Below, piece by piece: positions 55,182-64,000 of a DNA stretch of 64,000 nucleotides. The notes beneath the pieces are model-generated. The model was given only the letters and a program-made list of their open reading frames with translations. It made no database searches and was not told the origin of the DNA. Both the position numbers and the translations under genes were made by a program. The DNA comes from Bacillota bacterium (GTDB taxonomy: Bacteria > Bacillota > Clostridia > Lachnospirales > Lachnospiraceae), in NCBI GenBank assembly GCA_023386315.1, contig JAEWJZ010000029.1, positions 62,001 through 126,000 on the forward strand, read 5' to 3'. Positions within the stretch are counted from its first letter, which is position 1. Every line of letters starts with the position of its first letter.

Positions 55182-57786
55182 TAAATATGATGTTAATCAA
55201 AAAGCATTAAAAGTATTAGCAAATGCCTATAAAAAAAGCAATAAAAAACGTGATGCTGTTTTAATCTCGGGCGTTTCTATTATGATAGGTTTAACATTTA
55301 TTATTTTTAGCTTCCTGTACGGTAAGTTAAATACTGATATATTAAAAAATATACGGGAAGATGGCATTGTTGTATCCTCCTACTTAGAATATGGAACGAG
55401 AGATCTGGAGGATAGAATCAGAAGCCTTCCATATGTGAATGGTGTCGGTAAAGAAAAATTTGCAGGAAATATTTTCTTAAAAGATCAAAAGATTTGTACT
55501 TGTATAGTAACTGATGATTATACATATCAGACTATGATAAAGCCAGCATATACGAATGTTATTGGAAACTATCCACAAAGCGCGGACGAAATAATGTTAT
55601 CTGAAAAAACATTAAAATATTTGGGGATTGATGATCCCAGAATCGGTATGAAAATTAATTTAGAGTTTTACTGGAATAGTCTCAGTAAACAGGAATTGAC
55701 TGGTTTTCAGACTTTTGTTTTGTCTGGATATTATACAGATTACCACAATAGTTTAAGTGATAATTCAATTGCTTATATTTCCCTTAACAGATGTGAGGCA
55801 GGAAATATTGATTTTTATCCAGCAAGGATATTGATTGATGTTAAGACAAAATATGGAAAAGCGGAACAAATTGAGAGTGATTTGTATCAAAGTATTCCTT
55901 TGAGTGATGACAGTCAATATTTCGTTAGCAGTGAGACTGCCCAGTATAGAGGACTGGAAAACATTGCAGGTGGATTTGGCAGTGCTGTCGTGTTTATTTT
56001 GTTAATTTGCTTTAGTATGTTTATTTTTGTCTATAATACTCTTTTTATTTCACTAAATTATGATATAAGGCAATATGGGCTTTTAGAAGTAATAGGGGTG
56101 ACAGGCAGACAGATTAAAATCTTGATATACCGGCAGGTTTTAAGAATATTTCTGACTGGTTGTCTAGTTGGGGGTGGAATAAGCGGTATCGTGGTTAATA
56201 AGTTGTTGCCTGAATTATTAAATCATATGTACCTTGGCAATGAAAAAAATGTTGGGGAGATAATTGCTTTTAATAAGTATTTTTTGGTAATAACCATCTT
56301 GGGGGCTGCTGTAATTATGTTTGCTGCAGCAAAAACAGTAATTGATAAATTGCTGAAGATGAGCCCTGTTGAAGCTATGAAAGGTGTAAAGCAGACTGTT
56401 GGTGTACGAGAGAGAGTAATGGAAAAAGAAAAGCATTATAATATAAATCCTATCCTTAATCTGGCTTTTGGAAATGTACTGCGGGATAAGAAAAAGTTTG
56501 TTCTGACTGTAACTTCTTTAACAATTGGCTGCGAAATCGCATTAGGTTCCTGTGTGCTGGCTTTAGGAACGGATTCCATAAACAGGTTATCTCAAAACCC
56601 TGATTTTCAAATAGGAATTACCCAGAATGCAATTAACAATCTATTAGAAAATAGTGATTCCTTATCTGAGAAGCAGCTGATAACTGAATCAATGATTTTA
56701 AAAACTTTACAAAAATTTGGTTTAAACAATGATAATTTAATAAAGATTTATGGATATATTCCCATCTATGATGAATCAATGCAAAATGTTTTAAGTGTTT
56801 TAAATGAATATAAAAATCATACTATTGTAGTACAAAAAATTGATAGTCAGGAATGGGAAAGTCTGTTGAAATATATATCAAAAAATAAACTGATCATTGA
56901 TACCAAAAAATTTACGGAAGGGAATGGAACAATCATTTTACATAATCATTTTTCTTCAAGAGAAAATGAACAAGAAAAGGAAGAATTAATAGGAGAATCA
57001 GTTTCTCTTTATGACATCGTTCCTCAAGGTACAAAAATAACGGAATTGAGTTCAATACAATTACAAAATTGTGGGTATTTAGATATATCAAATGCGGGCT
57101 TTCCGGATTTGAAGTTAAGTGACTGTGGTACGAATACCATTTTCTTTATTGTAATGGAAAAGGAATTCAATCGTTTATCAAAAACATTAACAAGACAGCT
57201 GTTAAAAATTGAAATAAACGTATCAGATGAGCAGGAAAATGATATAAAAAATTCATTGAAAAACTGGATAAAAGAGAAAAATTTAGAATATCAGACTAAG
57301 AATGACATACAAAGTCAAGACTTATTATATCTTGTTTGTAATTCTGATGTAATAGCAAGTCAGAAAAATTATATTGCAGGAAGCAAAATTATCATGATGT
57401 CCGTCAGTGCAGCGTTAATATTTATTGGTGTTCTCAATTATATAAATATAATGGTAATGAATATACTGACAAGAAAAAAAGAACTGATTATCCTGGAAAG
57501 CATTGGTTTGAGCAGAAAAAGGTTAAGATTGATGCTTACGGCAGAAGGAGCATTATATAGTCTGACGATAGTAGGATTTCTGTTAACTATAGGTAATTTG
57601 TTGTTACTTTTACTGGTGAAATATATCCATTTTAGAATAATTTATTTTAAGTTCATATATCCTTTTCCAGCTTTACTTTTAATAGTGATCGCATTGTCGG
57701 CTATGTGTATTTTAATACCGTTAATAATATATGGCCGGCAAATAAAGGATAGTATTAGTCTGCGAATAAAACAGATTGAACAATAA
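55171..57786 (+). CDS. FtsX-like ABC permease
   Basis: About 871 residues with FtsX/MacB topology: TM near residue 35, a large extracellular domain (60-270), three TMs (about 275-400) ending KMSPVEAMKG, a second half with another extracellular domain (480-740) and three closing TMs. Duplicated FtsX domains are typical of peptide or bacteriocin resistance/export permeases. Start chosen at the ATG inside the end of the ATPase gene; an ATG six codons earlier is possible. Confidence 0.85.
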   Translation: MENSKYDVNQKALKVLANAYKKSNKKRDAVLISGVSIMIGLTFIIFSFLYGKLNTDILKNIREDGIVVSSYLEYGTRDLEDRIRSLPYVNGVGKEKFAGNIFLKDQKICTCIVTDDYTYQTMIKPAYTNVIGNYPQSADEIMLSEKTLKYLGIDDPRIGMKINLEFYWNSLSKQELTGFQTFVLSGYYTDYHNSLSDNSIAYISLNRCEAGNIDFYPARILIDVKTKYGKAEQIESDLYQSIPLSDDSQYFVSSETAQYRGLENIAGGFGSAVVFILLICFSMFIFVYNTLFISLNYDIRQYGLLEVIGVTGRQIKILIYRQVLRIFLTGCLVGGGISGIVVNKLLPELLNHMYLGNEKNVGEIIAFNKYFLVITILGAAVIMFAAAKTVIDKLLKMSPVEAMKGVKQTVGVRERVMEKEKHYNINPILNLAFGNVLRDKKKFVLTVTSLTIGCEIALGSCVLALGTDSINRLSQNPDFQIGITQNAINNLLENSDSLSEKQLITESMILKTLQKFGLNNDNLIKIYGYIPIYDESMQNVLSVLNEYKNHTIVVQKIDSQEWESLLKYISKNKLIIDTKKFTEGNGTIILHNHFSSRENEQEKEELIGESVSLYDIVPQGTKITELSSIQLQNCGYLDISNAGFPDLKLSDCGTNTIFFIVMEKEFNRLSKTLTRQLLKIEINVSDEQENDIKNSLKNWIKEKNLEYQTKNDIQSQDLLYLVCNSDVIASQKNYIAGSKIIMMSVSAALIFIGVLNYINIMVMNILTRKKELIILESIGLSRKRLRLMLTAEGALYSLTIVGFLLTIGNLLLLLLVKYIHFRIIYFKFIYPFPALLLIVIALSAMCILIPLIIYGRQIKDSISLRIKQIEQ

Positions 57787-57935
57787 AATGCAGCAATCAT
57801 TTCTTGAAATTTTTTGTAACAAGGATAGAGTAAACAAGTAGAATACTTATAAAAATCAGTTTCTTAAGATAGTTACAATTTAATGTCAATTATTTACAGA
57901 AAAATTACTTATATTTACAAAAAAATAAACCTCAT

Positions 57936-57965
57936 TGACTTATAGTTGCTTTTGAATATATACTC
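57936..57965 (+). promoter_or_regulatory. Promoter for the small wall-binding protein
   Basis: TTGACT and TATACT with an 18-base spacer, 50 bases before the start; AAGGAGGTAAAGATCT is the ribosome site. The interval 57787-57935 is AT-rich and shows no gene. Confidence 0.65.
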
Positions 57966-58015
57966 TAGCCAGATCTTAAAAAAAGCTTAACGCAATTTTA
58001 AGGAGGTAAAGATCT

Positions 58016-58474
58016 ATGAAAAAAAAGTATTTAATGGTTACATTATTATCTATGGCTACAGTGATAGGAAGTGCTTTGCCAGCATTTGCTGCAGGATTCG
58101 AGAGTACTCCACAGGGACTGAAATATAGGTGGGGATCTGGCGATTACTGTACGAATAACTGGGTCAATTATAAAAACCATTGGTTCTTCTTTGGTAATGA
58201 TCAGCTTATGCGTACTGGGTGGATTCAAAGGGATAACACCTGGTATTACGCAGCTGATACCGGCGAGCTTCAGGGAGGCATTATGAAAATCAATGGGAAT
58301 GTCTACTACTTTAACACAAGTTCTATGAAAATGGTGACCGGACCCTACAACTATAATAATGAAATATATTATTTTACTGAAAATGGATCCACGGACAAGG
58401 GACCTTATGTCTATACAGAATGGAATAGCGATGGAACCATCAAACGGGGTACAAAATCCGGGGTTTTCCGTTAG
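58016..58474 (+). CDS. Secreted protein made only of choline-binding-type repeats
   Basis: 152 residues. Signal peptide ends ALPAFA-A. The rest consists of aromatic wall-binding repeats: NHWFFFGNDQLMRTGW, NTWYYAADTGELQGG, GNVYYFNTSSMKMVTG, NEIYYFTENGSTDKGP. No catalytic domain, so it is a wall or teichoic-acid binding protein, or a remnant of a larger enzyme. It lies just beyond the exporter genes but has its own promoter. Confidence 0.85.
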   Translation: MKKKYLMVTLLSMATVIGSALPAFAAGFESTPQGLKYRWGSGDYCTNNWVNYKNHWFFFGNDQLMRTGWIQRDNTWYYAADTGELQGGIMKINGNVYYFNTSSMKMVTGPYNYNNEIYYFTENGSTDKGPYVYTEWNSDGTIKRGTKSGVFR

Positions 58475-58493
58475 CCATTTCCGGAGTGAGACA

Positions 58494-59921
58494 TTATGCC
58501 CATGTATAATAGGTAATGCTTGCTGTTAATAACATCGAGGATATCAAAGCGGTAAGGATACTATATGTTTGCCAAATGAGTATCGTTAACCAGTTAGATC
58601 CTATTAACAATAAAACGGTACTCAGGGCAATCGCGGCAATGAGCAGAATAACTGATGCAATGATTCTCTTTTTAGTCACTGGCTGCCGCTCATTCATCTT
58701 ACTTCTATGAAATCCTGAGCAAAAGAACAGAACGGTGAATAGGCAGCAGATCATAGTCACAGATGACAAAATGATGTCCATAAGCTGTGTGCTGCTTATA
58801 TCATATGACTGTATTAGATTGCCGTCTAGTATATCTTTGATTTTTAGTACCACATTTACATTGGTATTTACTCCGTTAGTCAGTAAGCAAACGGCTTTTC
58901 GCTCGTTTGGCAGTATGACCACTTCCGTTCTGAAATTTGGATTGCCTCCGGTATGTTCTAGTACCGTTTGATCATCATTTACCGACCAGCCTGCTGCATA
59001 AAACATGTTGTTGACAGTAGGAACGGTCCGGTCACCCTGATGTGATTTTTCTATCACTGCACGGAATATTTCAGGTATGTCCTGCACAATTCCCATCTGT
59101 ATGCCCATCCACCGAGCCATGTCTTTTGTACAGGAAATCAGATAGCCTGCAGGCTTATTTCCGGCATAATCCGGCGCGTTATATGGTGTTGTTATAAAAA
59201 AGGAAGAACGGTAGCCCTGTGCCAAATGCCCGGTGGCTTTGGCATCATCTTTATAAACATAAGTCTGGTAAAGTCCTAAAGGCTGAAATATCTGTTCCCT
59301 CATAAAGTCTTCATAGCTTTGTCCAGACACAGTCTCAATAACCAGACCCAATACATCATAATTAACGGTACCATAGCGATACTGTTCGCCGGGGGGGAAC
59401 ACCAATTCAGCACCTGCCAGCATTTCTACTGTCTTATACAGCAAATCTGGTGTATTTCCCTGTGGAATATTCTTAGTATGCCTGATATTTGTCAGACCGC
59501 TGGTATGGTGAAGAAAGTTGTTGAGTGTAAGGCTTTGCATATCAACAGCCTTACCCCGATAATTTAAAGTAAACCAGGGGAGATATTTTTGGACTGGATC
59601 AGTCATTGACAGCCGTCCCTGCTCTTCCAGCAGCAGAATTCCCATACCGGTAAAAGCCTTACTGACTGAAGCCAGTTCATATAGTGTATTTTCATTTGCA
59701 GGGACTCCCTTTTCACGGTTTCCATACCCGGAAGAAAAGAAGAACACCTCATCCTTATCAAGGATTGACATTGACATTCCCGGAACACCCGATATACGGC
59801 AGGCATCATTAAGCAACGTCTGTATGGCAGCAGACTGGGCATCTGACATTGCATAGCTTTGCGTTGGGAATGCTGTGAATAATATAAGTATTGTTAATAC
59901 AAAAGTAATGGTCTTTTTCAT
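58494..59921 (-). CDS. Beta-lactamase-family serine hydrolase (PBP4*-like) with C-terminal membrane region
   Basis: 475 residues. Signal peptide MKKTITFVLTILILFTAFP. Serine hydrolase domain with SxxK in ELASVSKAFTG, YxN in YRYGTVNYDVLG, and HTGG (KTG equivalent) in VLEHTGGNPNF. Three or four TM segments follow after residue about 370. Likely an outer-face D-amino-acid peptidase/esterase. I start behind AGGTGG, 23 codons inside the longest frame. Confidence 0.87.
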   Translation of the reverse strand: MKKTITFVLTILILFTAFPTQSYAMSDAQSAAIQTLLNDACRISGVPGMSMSILDKDEVFFFSSGYGNREKGVPANENTLYELASVSKAFTGMGILLLEEQGRLSMTDPVQKYLPWFTLNYRGKAVDMQSLTLNNFLHHTSGLTNIRHTKNIPQGNTPDLLYKTVEMLAGAELVFPPGEQYRYGTVNYDVLGLVIETVSGQSYEDFMREQIFQPLGLYQTYVYKDDAKATGHLAQGYRSSFFITTPYNAPDYAGNKPAGYLISCTKDMARWMGIQMGIVQDIPEIFRAVIEKSHQGDRTVPTVNNMFYAAGWSVNDDQTVLEHTGGNPNFRTEVVILPNERKAVCLLTNGVNTNVNVVLKIKDILDGNLIQSYDISSTQLMDIILSSVTMICCLFTVLFFCSGFHRSKMNERQPVTKKRIIASVILLIAAIALSTVLLLIGSNWLTILIWQTYSILTALISSMLLTASITYYTWA

Positions 59922-59987
59922 TACCAAATTATACCACCTATCAATATAAAAGAACAGTATTGAATATTTATTAGTACATAAGCATCC

Positions 59988-60131
59988 CATGTGGGCATTG
60001 TAACTGGTTATGATTCTTCTGCAAAAATATTTACTACCATTGAAGGAAATACTTCGGACGATACAGTTAAGTCGCTCACAAGATCAATGACAGCTTCCGG
60101 CTTAACTGGTTTTGTAATTAATACTCCATAA
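59988..60131 (+). pseudogene. 3' fragment of a CHAP-type wall amidase
   Basis: 47 codons in one frame reading HVGIVTGYDSSAKIF, TIEGNTSDDTV and GFVINTP, then a stop and a terminator. HVGIV and IEGNT match the C-terminal half of CHAP endopeptidases/amidases. The 5' part is missing; the upstream sequence is unrelated, so the gene has been truncated by a rearrangement. Confidence 0.7.
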
Positions 60132-60142
60132 AAGAGGAGGAA

Positions 60143-60178
60143 GAATGGGATGCTTTCCGGCATCCCATTCTTTCTCGT
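60143..60178 (+). terminator. Rho-independent terminator behind the CHAP fragment
   Basis: Stem GAATGGGATGC / GCATCCCATTC, six-base loop and a T-rich tail. Confidence 0.82.
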
Positions 60179-60188
60179 TTATCGTCTT

Positions 60189-61217
60189 TTATTTGTAAGT
60201 ATCAAGACTGGATAACAGCTTTAAATTCTCCTGTTCGTTTTTATTAAACAGGCTGTCTTTAAAATTCTCAGGATCAATTGCAGGTTCGTACCAAATCTGT
60301 CCCTTAAAGTAATTATTCAGATCCTCATTTTTAAATATATAGCCATGTCTTGCATAAATCTCATTTTTAGCCAGATGAATGATTAATGGAGGAACGTCAT
60401 CAAAATCCTGCTTTTGATAAATTTTCATGTCTGTATAATATAAAGGTTCCACAAGAGAAGAAATATCCCTTACTTCCCTAACATTTTCCAGATATTTCTC
60501 TACTTCTGGATAAAAAGAGCATTTATCAAGGTATTGTTTTCTTTCTGCGATTGCATTTTGCATTCCGTCTTCCGTCCACTGGGAATAATATTTTTCATGT
60601 ACGGCATCAAGCAGATCCTGTTCAGATGTCTGGTCATCTTCACTTTTGCTTTCTTTTTCTTCCTCTTTATTTTGTTTTGACCGCTGCAGCTGGTATACAC
60701 CTGAAAATCCATACCCGGATAAATTGGTATCTTTCATTTTATAATCCTGAACCTCGATCTGAATGGCATCACCATTGCTGAATGTGATATGAAGAATTCC
60801 GGAACCGCCCCAGCCGTCATCGTTATATTTGTAGTTTAATTCTCCATTATTTATCTTCCCGTTAATATTATTAATTTCTGCGATGCGTTCGCTGGTGCCC
60901 TGCTGCATAAATAAGTAGCCGTCTAAATTATTATTGTCTGTGACCTGAAAGGAAAATTCCAGGCCGCCATAAGAAATGATTTCTTCATGACTGAAGCTGC
61001 TTTCGGTCCATAGACCGGAATATCCTTCGTAATTTTCGGTTTCCGTTTCTGAAACTGCAGTCACGCTGGTTTGACTCTCAACTTCCGGTTTCTTGTCTGC
61101 ATCCGTTTCTTTCGTTTGAGCAGTCTTGATGTCCTCTGCCTGGCTGGTATTGGTTTTCCCGCAGCCGGACAGGATAAGACAACTGCAAACGATCATTATA
61201 ATAACTCTGCTTTTCAT
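60189..61217 (-). CDS. YARHG-domain lipoprotein
   Basis: 342 residues. Lipobox LSGC after MKSRVIIMIVCSCLI. Thr/Glu/Lys linker, a beta-rich domain (about 75-165), then a helical part ending in the YARHG domain (AKNEIYARHGYIFKNEDLNN, about residues 285-340), an extracellular module of unknown function common in Firmicutes. AAAGGTGATATT precedes the ATG. Confidence 0.85.
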   Translation of the reverse strand: MKSRVIIMIVCSCLILSGCGKTNTSQAEDIKTAQTKETDADKKPEVESQTSVTAVSETETENYEGYSGLWTESSFSHEEIISYGGLEFSFQVTDNNNLDGYLFMQQGTSERIAEINNINGKINNGELNYKYNDDGWGGSGILHITFSNGDAIQIEVQDYKMKDTNLSGYGFSGVYQLQRSKQNKEEEKESKSEDDQTSEQDLLDAVHEKYYSQWTEDGMQNAIAERKQYLDKCSFYPEVEKYLENVREVRDISSLVEPLYYTDMKIYQKQDFDDVPPLIIHLAKNEIYARHGYIFKNEDLNNYFKGQIWYEPAIDPENFKDSLFNKNEQENLKLLSSLDTYK

Positions 61218-61286
61218 AATATCACCTTTCTGATCAGCCGCCTGTCTGGCAGTCCAAAGCTTACTTTTTTTCTATCATCCATAGAG

Positions 61287-62075
61287 TTAATGAGAGTCAC
61301 TCGTTAACTGGCTCTGCTCATTAAAAAATGTCTGATACCCCAACTGCACAAATAAAATGACGGACAATGCCACACTGCCCAGTATTCCCAGCATAATTGC
61401 AATCTGGTATTCAATCGCAGTGACCGGTGAGGTACCGGATAAGATCTGACCTGTCATCATGCCCGGTAAAAATACAATTCCCATACCAACCATTGAATTT
61501 ATGGTTGGCAGAATGGCTGAATCAAATGCATGATCGACGATTCGTTTTGCTGCCATTTTCGGAGTTGCACCCAGCATCAACGCACCTTCGACCATATTTT
61601 TCTGCAATTCCATACCCTCTGTCAACCGGCTTACGCCTAAGGAGATGCCCGTCATGGAATTGCCGATCAGCATTCCTGCAATTGGTATGAAATAACGTGG
61701 ATTATACCAGGGCGTTATCCGTACGACTACAAGCAGGAAATATAACAGGCAGGAAATGGTGCCTGCAGCCATTGAAAATGCAATGATCCGGGTCAGCCGT
61801 GATGAAAACTTTTGTTTCGTTCTCTTTATAATATTATGAACAGCGAATACCTCCATCCCAATTAATACCAGGATTGTATACAGAGGAGATGAGGTATCAA
61901 AGAGGTATATCAGCAGATACCCGGTGAGAATAAGCTGAATTGTCATTCTTACGGAAGAAATAAGCAGCTCCTTTTCTCTTGGAATCCCTTTTAGTTTAAC
62001 AATCAGCATTACTATAAGAACAAAGATATATGCGGCAAGCATTTGCCAAATCTGCAGATCAATGACCTGATTCAT
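61287..62075 (-). CDS. fetB: FetB-type iron-export ABC permease
   Basis: 262 residues, UPF0014/FetB family with about seven TM segments: YFIPIAGMLIGNSMTGISLG, EGALMLGATPKMAAKRIV, VFLPGMMTGQILSGTSPV. With FetA it exports iron and protects from oxidative stress in characterised bacteria. Overlaps fetA by 17 bases. Confidence 0.9.
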   Translation of the reverse strand: MNQVIDLQIWQMLAAYIFVLIVMLIVKLKGIPREKELLISSVRMTIQLILTGYLLIYLFDTSSPLYTILVLIGMEVFAVHNIIKRTKQKFSSRLTRIIAFSMAAGTISCLLYFLLVVVRITPWYNPRYFIPIAGMLIGNSMTGISLGVSRLTEGMELQKNMVEGALMLGATPKMAAKRIVDHAFDSAILPTINSMVGMGIVFLPGMMTGQILSGTSPVTAIEYQIAIMLGILGSVALSVILFVQLGYQTFFNEQSQLTSDSH

Positions 62076-62718
62076 ATCCTACACCTCCCTGGCTCTTACG
62101 AATTTTACCCTGTGAAAGTTCTATGGTTTTGTCGGAATAAGTCTGTGCAACTTTCTTTGAATGAGTAACCATAATTAAAGTTTTGCTGGTTTCCTTTGTG
62201 TATGCAACCAGATTTTCAATGATGAACCGCTCTGTTTCTTCATCCAGTGCAGAAGAGGGCTCATCCAGTAAAAAGACTTCCGGATCAAGTAAGATCACCC
62301 GGCCTAACGCAAGTCTTTGCTTTTCGCCGCCGGATAGCGGATCGCTTTCATCATCCAGGTTCTTATTCAAATGGATCATATTTAAAATCTGGAGAAGCTT
62401 ATCATCATTTGCAGCAGGCTTTTCTGCAAATTTAAGGCCAATCAGCAGGTTATCTCTTATAGTTCCCGGAAAAATGGCGGGATGCTGAGAAAGCATGACA
62501 ACAGTTCTTCTTAATTCCACAGAATCACAGGAGTTTAAATCCTGCCCGTTGTACATGATTGTTCCGCTGTCACAGCTGATCAGTTTATTCAGCAGACGCA
62601 GGAGTGTGGATTTTCCGCTGCCGCTTTCTCCGATGATGCACGTAACTTTGAATTTTTCGATATTCAGTTCCTTAATGTCAAGAATCTGTTTATATTTTAC
62701 TTCCTTGAGTGAGAACAT
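62059..62718 (-). CDS. fetA: FetA-type ABC ATPase
   Basis: 219 residues: Walker A GESGSGKSTLLRLL, LSQHPAIFPGTIRDNL, signature PLSGGEKQRLALGRVI, Walker B EVFLLDEPSSALD. The pairing with fetB defines the function; iron is inferred from the family. Twenty bases downstream of the padR gene and probably cotranscribed. Confidence 0.9.
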   Translation of the reverse strand: MFSLKEVKYKQILDIKELNIEKFKVTCIIGESGSGKSTLLRLLNKLISCDSGTIMYNGQDLNSCDSVELRRTVVMLSQHPAIFPGTIRDNLLIGLKFAEKPAANDDKLLQILNMIHLNKNLDDESDPLSGGEKQRLALGRVILLDPEVFLLDEPSSALDEETERFIIENLVAYTKETSKTLIMVTHSKKVAQTYSDKTIELSQGKIRKSQGGVGYESGH

Positions 62719-62737
62719 AAAAATCCTGCTCCTTTCT

Positions 62738-63046
62738 TTAATCCTTTATTTCTTTAAAGAGTTCATGGGCTTTTTTTCGTGCCTCCTCTAATACGTCGGC
62801 GCCAAAACTGGTAATTTTATAATATTTTCTGATTTTCCCCTCAACTGTTTTTTCTTTCATTTCCAGAAGCCCGCTGGATTCCATACTGTGAAGAAGGGGA
62901 TAAAGAGTTCCGGGACTCATATCGTATCCATGACTTTTAAGTTCTTCTATCATCCAGACACCATAAAATGGTTCTTTTTTTGCATGATGAAGTATGTGAA
63001 TCTGAATAAATCCCAGTAAAAATTTTCTCATTATTTTGTCTTTCAT
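62738..63046 (-). CDS. PadR-family transcriptional regulator
   Basis: 102 residues: the winged helix shows HHAKKEPFYGVWMIEELKSH, YDMSPGTLYPLLHSMESSGL and KIRKYYKITSFGADVL, all PadR signatures. First gene of the padR-fetAB operon, with matching palindromes upstream, so likely an autorepressor of iron export. Confidence 0.92.
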   Translation of the reverse strand: MKDKIMRKFLLGFIQIHILHHAKKEPFYGVWMIEELKSHGYDMSPGTLYPLLHSMESSGLLEMKEKTVEGKIRKYYKITSFGADVLEEARKKAHELFKEIKD

Positions 63047-63066
63047 TTTCGGTCCTCCGACATTTG

Positions 63067-63112
63067 AATATCGATATTGATATACGATATCGTATTATGA
63101 TATTATAGTATC
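63067..63112 (-). promoter_or_regulatory. Operator/promoter of padR-fetAB
   Basis: Two perfect palindromes, AATATCGATATT (63067-63078) and ATACGATATCGTAT (63082-63095), four bases apart, with a TATAAT on the minus strand next to them. PadR proteins bind ATA-type dyads, so this is the likely autoregulatory site. Confidence 0.7.
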
Positions 63113-63242
63113 ATCAATCATTACAGAATGCAAGAAAAGTTTTAAAATACCTCCGTGACATCATCACAGAAATAAATATAATTTTGAGTTAGTATAACAT
63201 CATCAAGAACAAGTTTGGTTTCAACAGAAAGGAGAATATACG

Positions 63243-63554
63243 ATGAGTGTATTAAAAATAACGAAGGATAATTTTGAAAAAGAGGTAATGCAGTCAGATA
63301 AACCAATTCTACTGGACTTCTGGGCGTCCTGGTGCGGACCATGCAAGATGGTGGGACCCGTTGTAGAGCAGGTTGCTGAAGAGACGGCTGATGTAGCCAG
63401 AGTCGGTAAGATTAATGTAGATGAGGAACAGGAGCTTGCCCAGGCATTCAAGGTAATGAGCATTCCGACTTTAGTTGTGATGAAAGATGGAAAAGTGGTA
63501 AAAAGCACAGTGGGAGTACAGTCAAAGCAGACGCTTTTATCAATGCTCCAGTAA
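63243..63554 (+). CDS. trxA: Thioredoxin
   Basis: 103 residues with active site DFWASWCGPCKMVGP and cis-Pro in MSIPTLVVMKDG. Cytoplasmic disulfide reductase. AGAAAGGAGAATATACG precedes the ATG. Single gene with its own terminator. Confidence 0.96.
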   Translation: MSVLKITKDNFEKEVMQSDKPILLDFWASWCGPCKMVGPVVEQVAEETADVARVGKINVDEEQELAQAFKVMSIPTLVVMKDGKVVKSTVGVQSKQTLLSMLQ

Positions 63555-63556
63555 AT

Positions 63557-63592
63557 AATAAAAGACAGAGGCTGGAATCTCTGTCTTTTATT
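63557..63592 (+). terminator. Rho-independent terminator after trxA
   Basis: Perfect 14-bp stem AATAAAAGACAGAG / CTCTGTCTTTTATT with an eight-base loop. Confidence 0.88.
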
Positions 63593-63656
63593 CTATGCGC
63601 GGCCAGGGATGATTCAGGCCGTATACATTAATATAAAAATAAGATTGGGCGTTCAT

Positions 63657-64000
63657 ATGATGCTGCTTAAGAAAAAATTAAACCTGAAAATAAACCGCCT
63701 GCCAATTCAGATGGTACTGCTCATCTTGATTATTGTGGCAATGGCAGAGTTTATTTCCGTATCATTTATTACTATAAATCTGCTGAGAAAGTTAAATATC
63801 AGTCCGGATAATGAAAACATACAGCTGTTTATGGTAAAAATAGTATTCATAAATATCAGTATGATATTACTGTTCGGGCTCATTGTTATGCTGGTATCCA
63901 GGATATTTAAGAAAATTAATAATTATGCTTTTTACAGCTGTACAACAGGACTGCCGAATAAAAATTATATGATGAATAATCTAATCAATGAAATTTCTTC
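63657..64000 (+). CDS. Start of a membrane GGDEF-type signalling protein, 3' partial
   Basis: About 114 residues to the window edge: TM1 (VLLILIIVAMAEFISVSFI), a short loop, TM2 (ISMILLFGLIVMLVS), then YAFYSCTTGLPNKNYMMNNL, the opening of a GGDEF domain. An in-frame ATG at 63609 with GGCCAGGG upstream could extend the N-terminus by 16 codons. The catalytic loop lies outside the window. Confidence 0.72.
   Translation, partial: MMLLKKKLNLKINRLPIQMVLLILIIVAMAEFISVSFITINLLRKLNISPDNENIQLFMVKIVFINISMILLFGLIVMLVSRIFKKINNYAFYSCTTGLPNKNYMMNNLINEIS

Overview
The window looks like a chromosome segment of a Gram-positive, anaerobic Clostridia bacterium of the Lachnospiraceae type (Lacrimispora/Hungatella-like). 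This is inferred from strong AGGAGG ribosome sites, TTG/GTG starts, a T-box leader, an indirect Asn-tRNA pathway (archaeal-type AspRS plus GatCAB), a yybP-ykoY leader in front of mntP, lipoproteins with Gram-positive lipoboxes and choline-binding-type cell-wall repeats. No rRNA, tRNA or CRISPR array was seen.

Layout. 1-3.2 kb: the end of a pectin (rhamnogalacturonan-I) degradation cluster (PL11-CE12 fusion, GH105, polysaccharide deacetylase). 3.2-14.6 kb: housekeeping genes: mntP with its riboswitch, a MarR regulator, T-box-aspS2-gatCAB, an aminotransferase, a LysR regulator, a holin-like type I toxin, NADP isocitrate dehydrogenase and a DtxR-family metal regulator. 14.7-31.3 kb: the feo iron-uptake locus. 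31.3-35.5 kb: hemerythrin, rluF, ligA, metA. 35.5-58 kb: an AT-rich accessory stretch with a two-component system between lipoproteins, a HEAQH protein, methyltransferases, a decayed IS30-family element in unusual repeats, a DUF2975/HTH pair, a GGDEF protein, AraC and TetR regulators, and a peptide-export (C39 ABC transporter) locus. 58-64 kb: a secreted wall-binding protein, a serine hydrolase, a YARHG lipoprotein, the FetAB iron exporter under a PadR regulator, thioredoxin, and the start of a GGDEF-type protein.

The main observation is that feoB, the ferrous-iron transporter gene, is cut into three pieces by two separate serine-recombinase elements. Element 1 (about 2.4 kb) sits just after the P-loop; element 2 (about 11.4 kb) sits in the conserved membrane-gate motif. 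In each, an intact large serine recombinase reads outward and ends a few bases inside one boundary, the boundaries share a short direct core, and the element ends are inverted repeats like attP arms. Removing both elements exactly at the cores restores one uninterrupted 715-residue FeoB. The locus is therefore either a doubly parasitised gene or a reversible, skin-like genetic switch on iron uptake. Element 2 carries exported cargo: a CcdA-TlpA fusion, a VanW protein and a wall-anchored GH59-type glycosidase of about 2046 residues.

All family assignments come from reading motifs by eye; no database search was possible.
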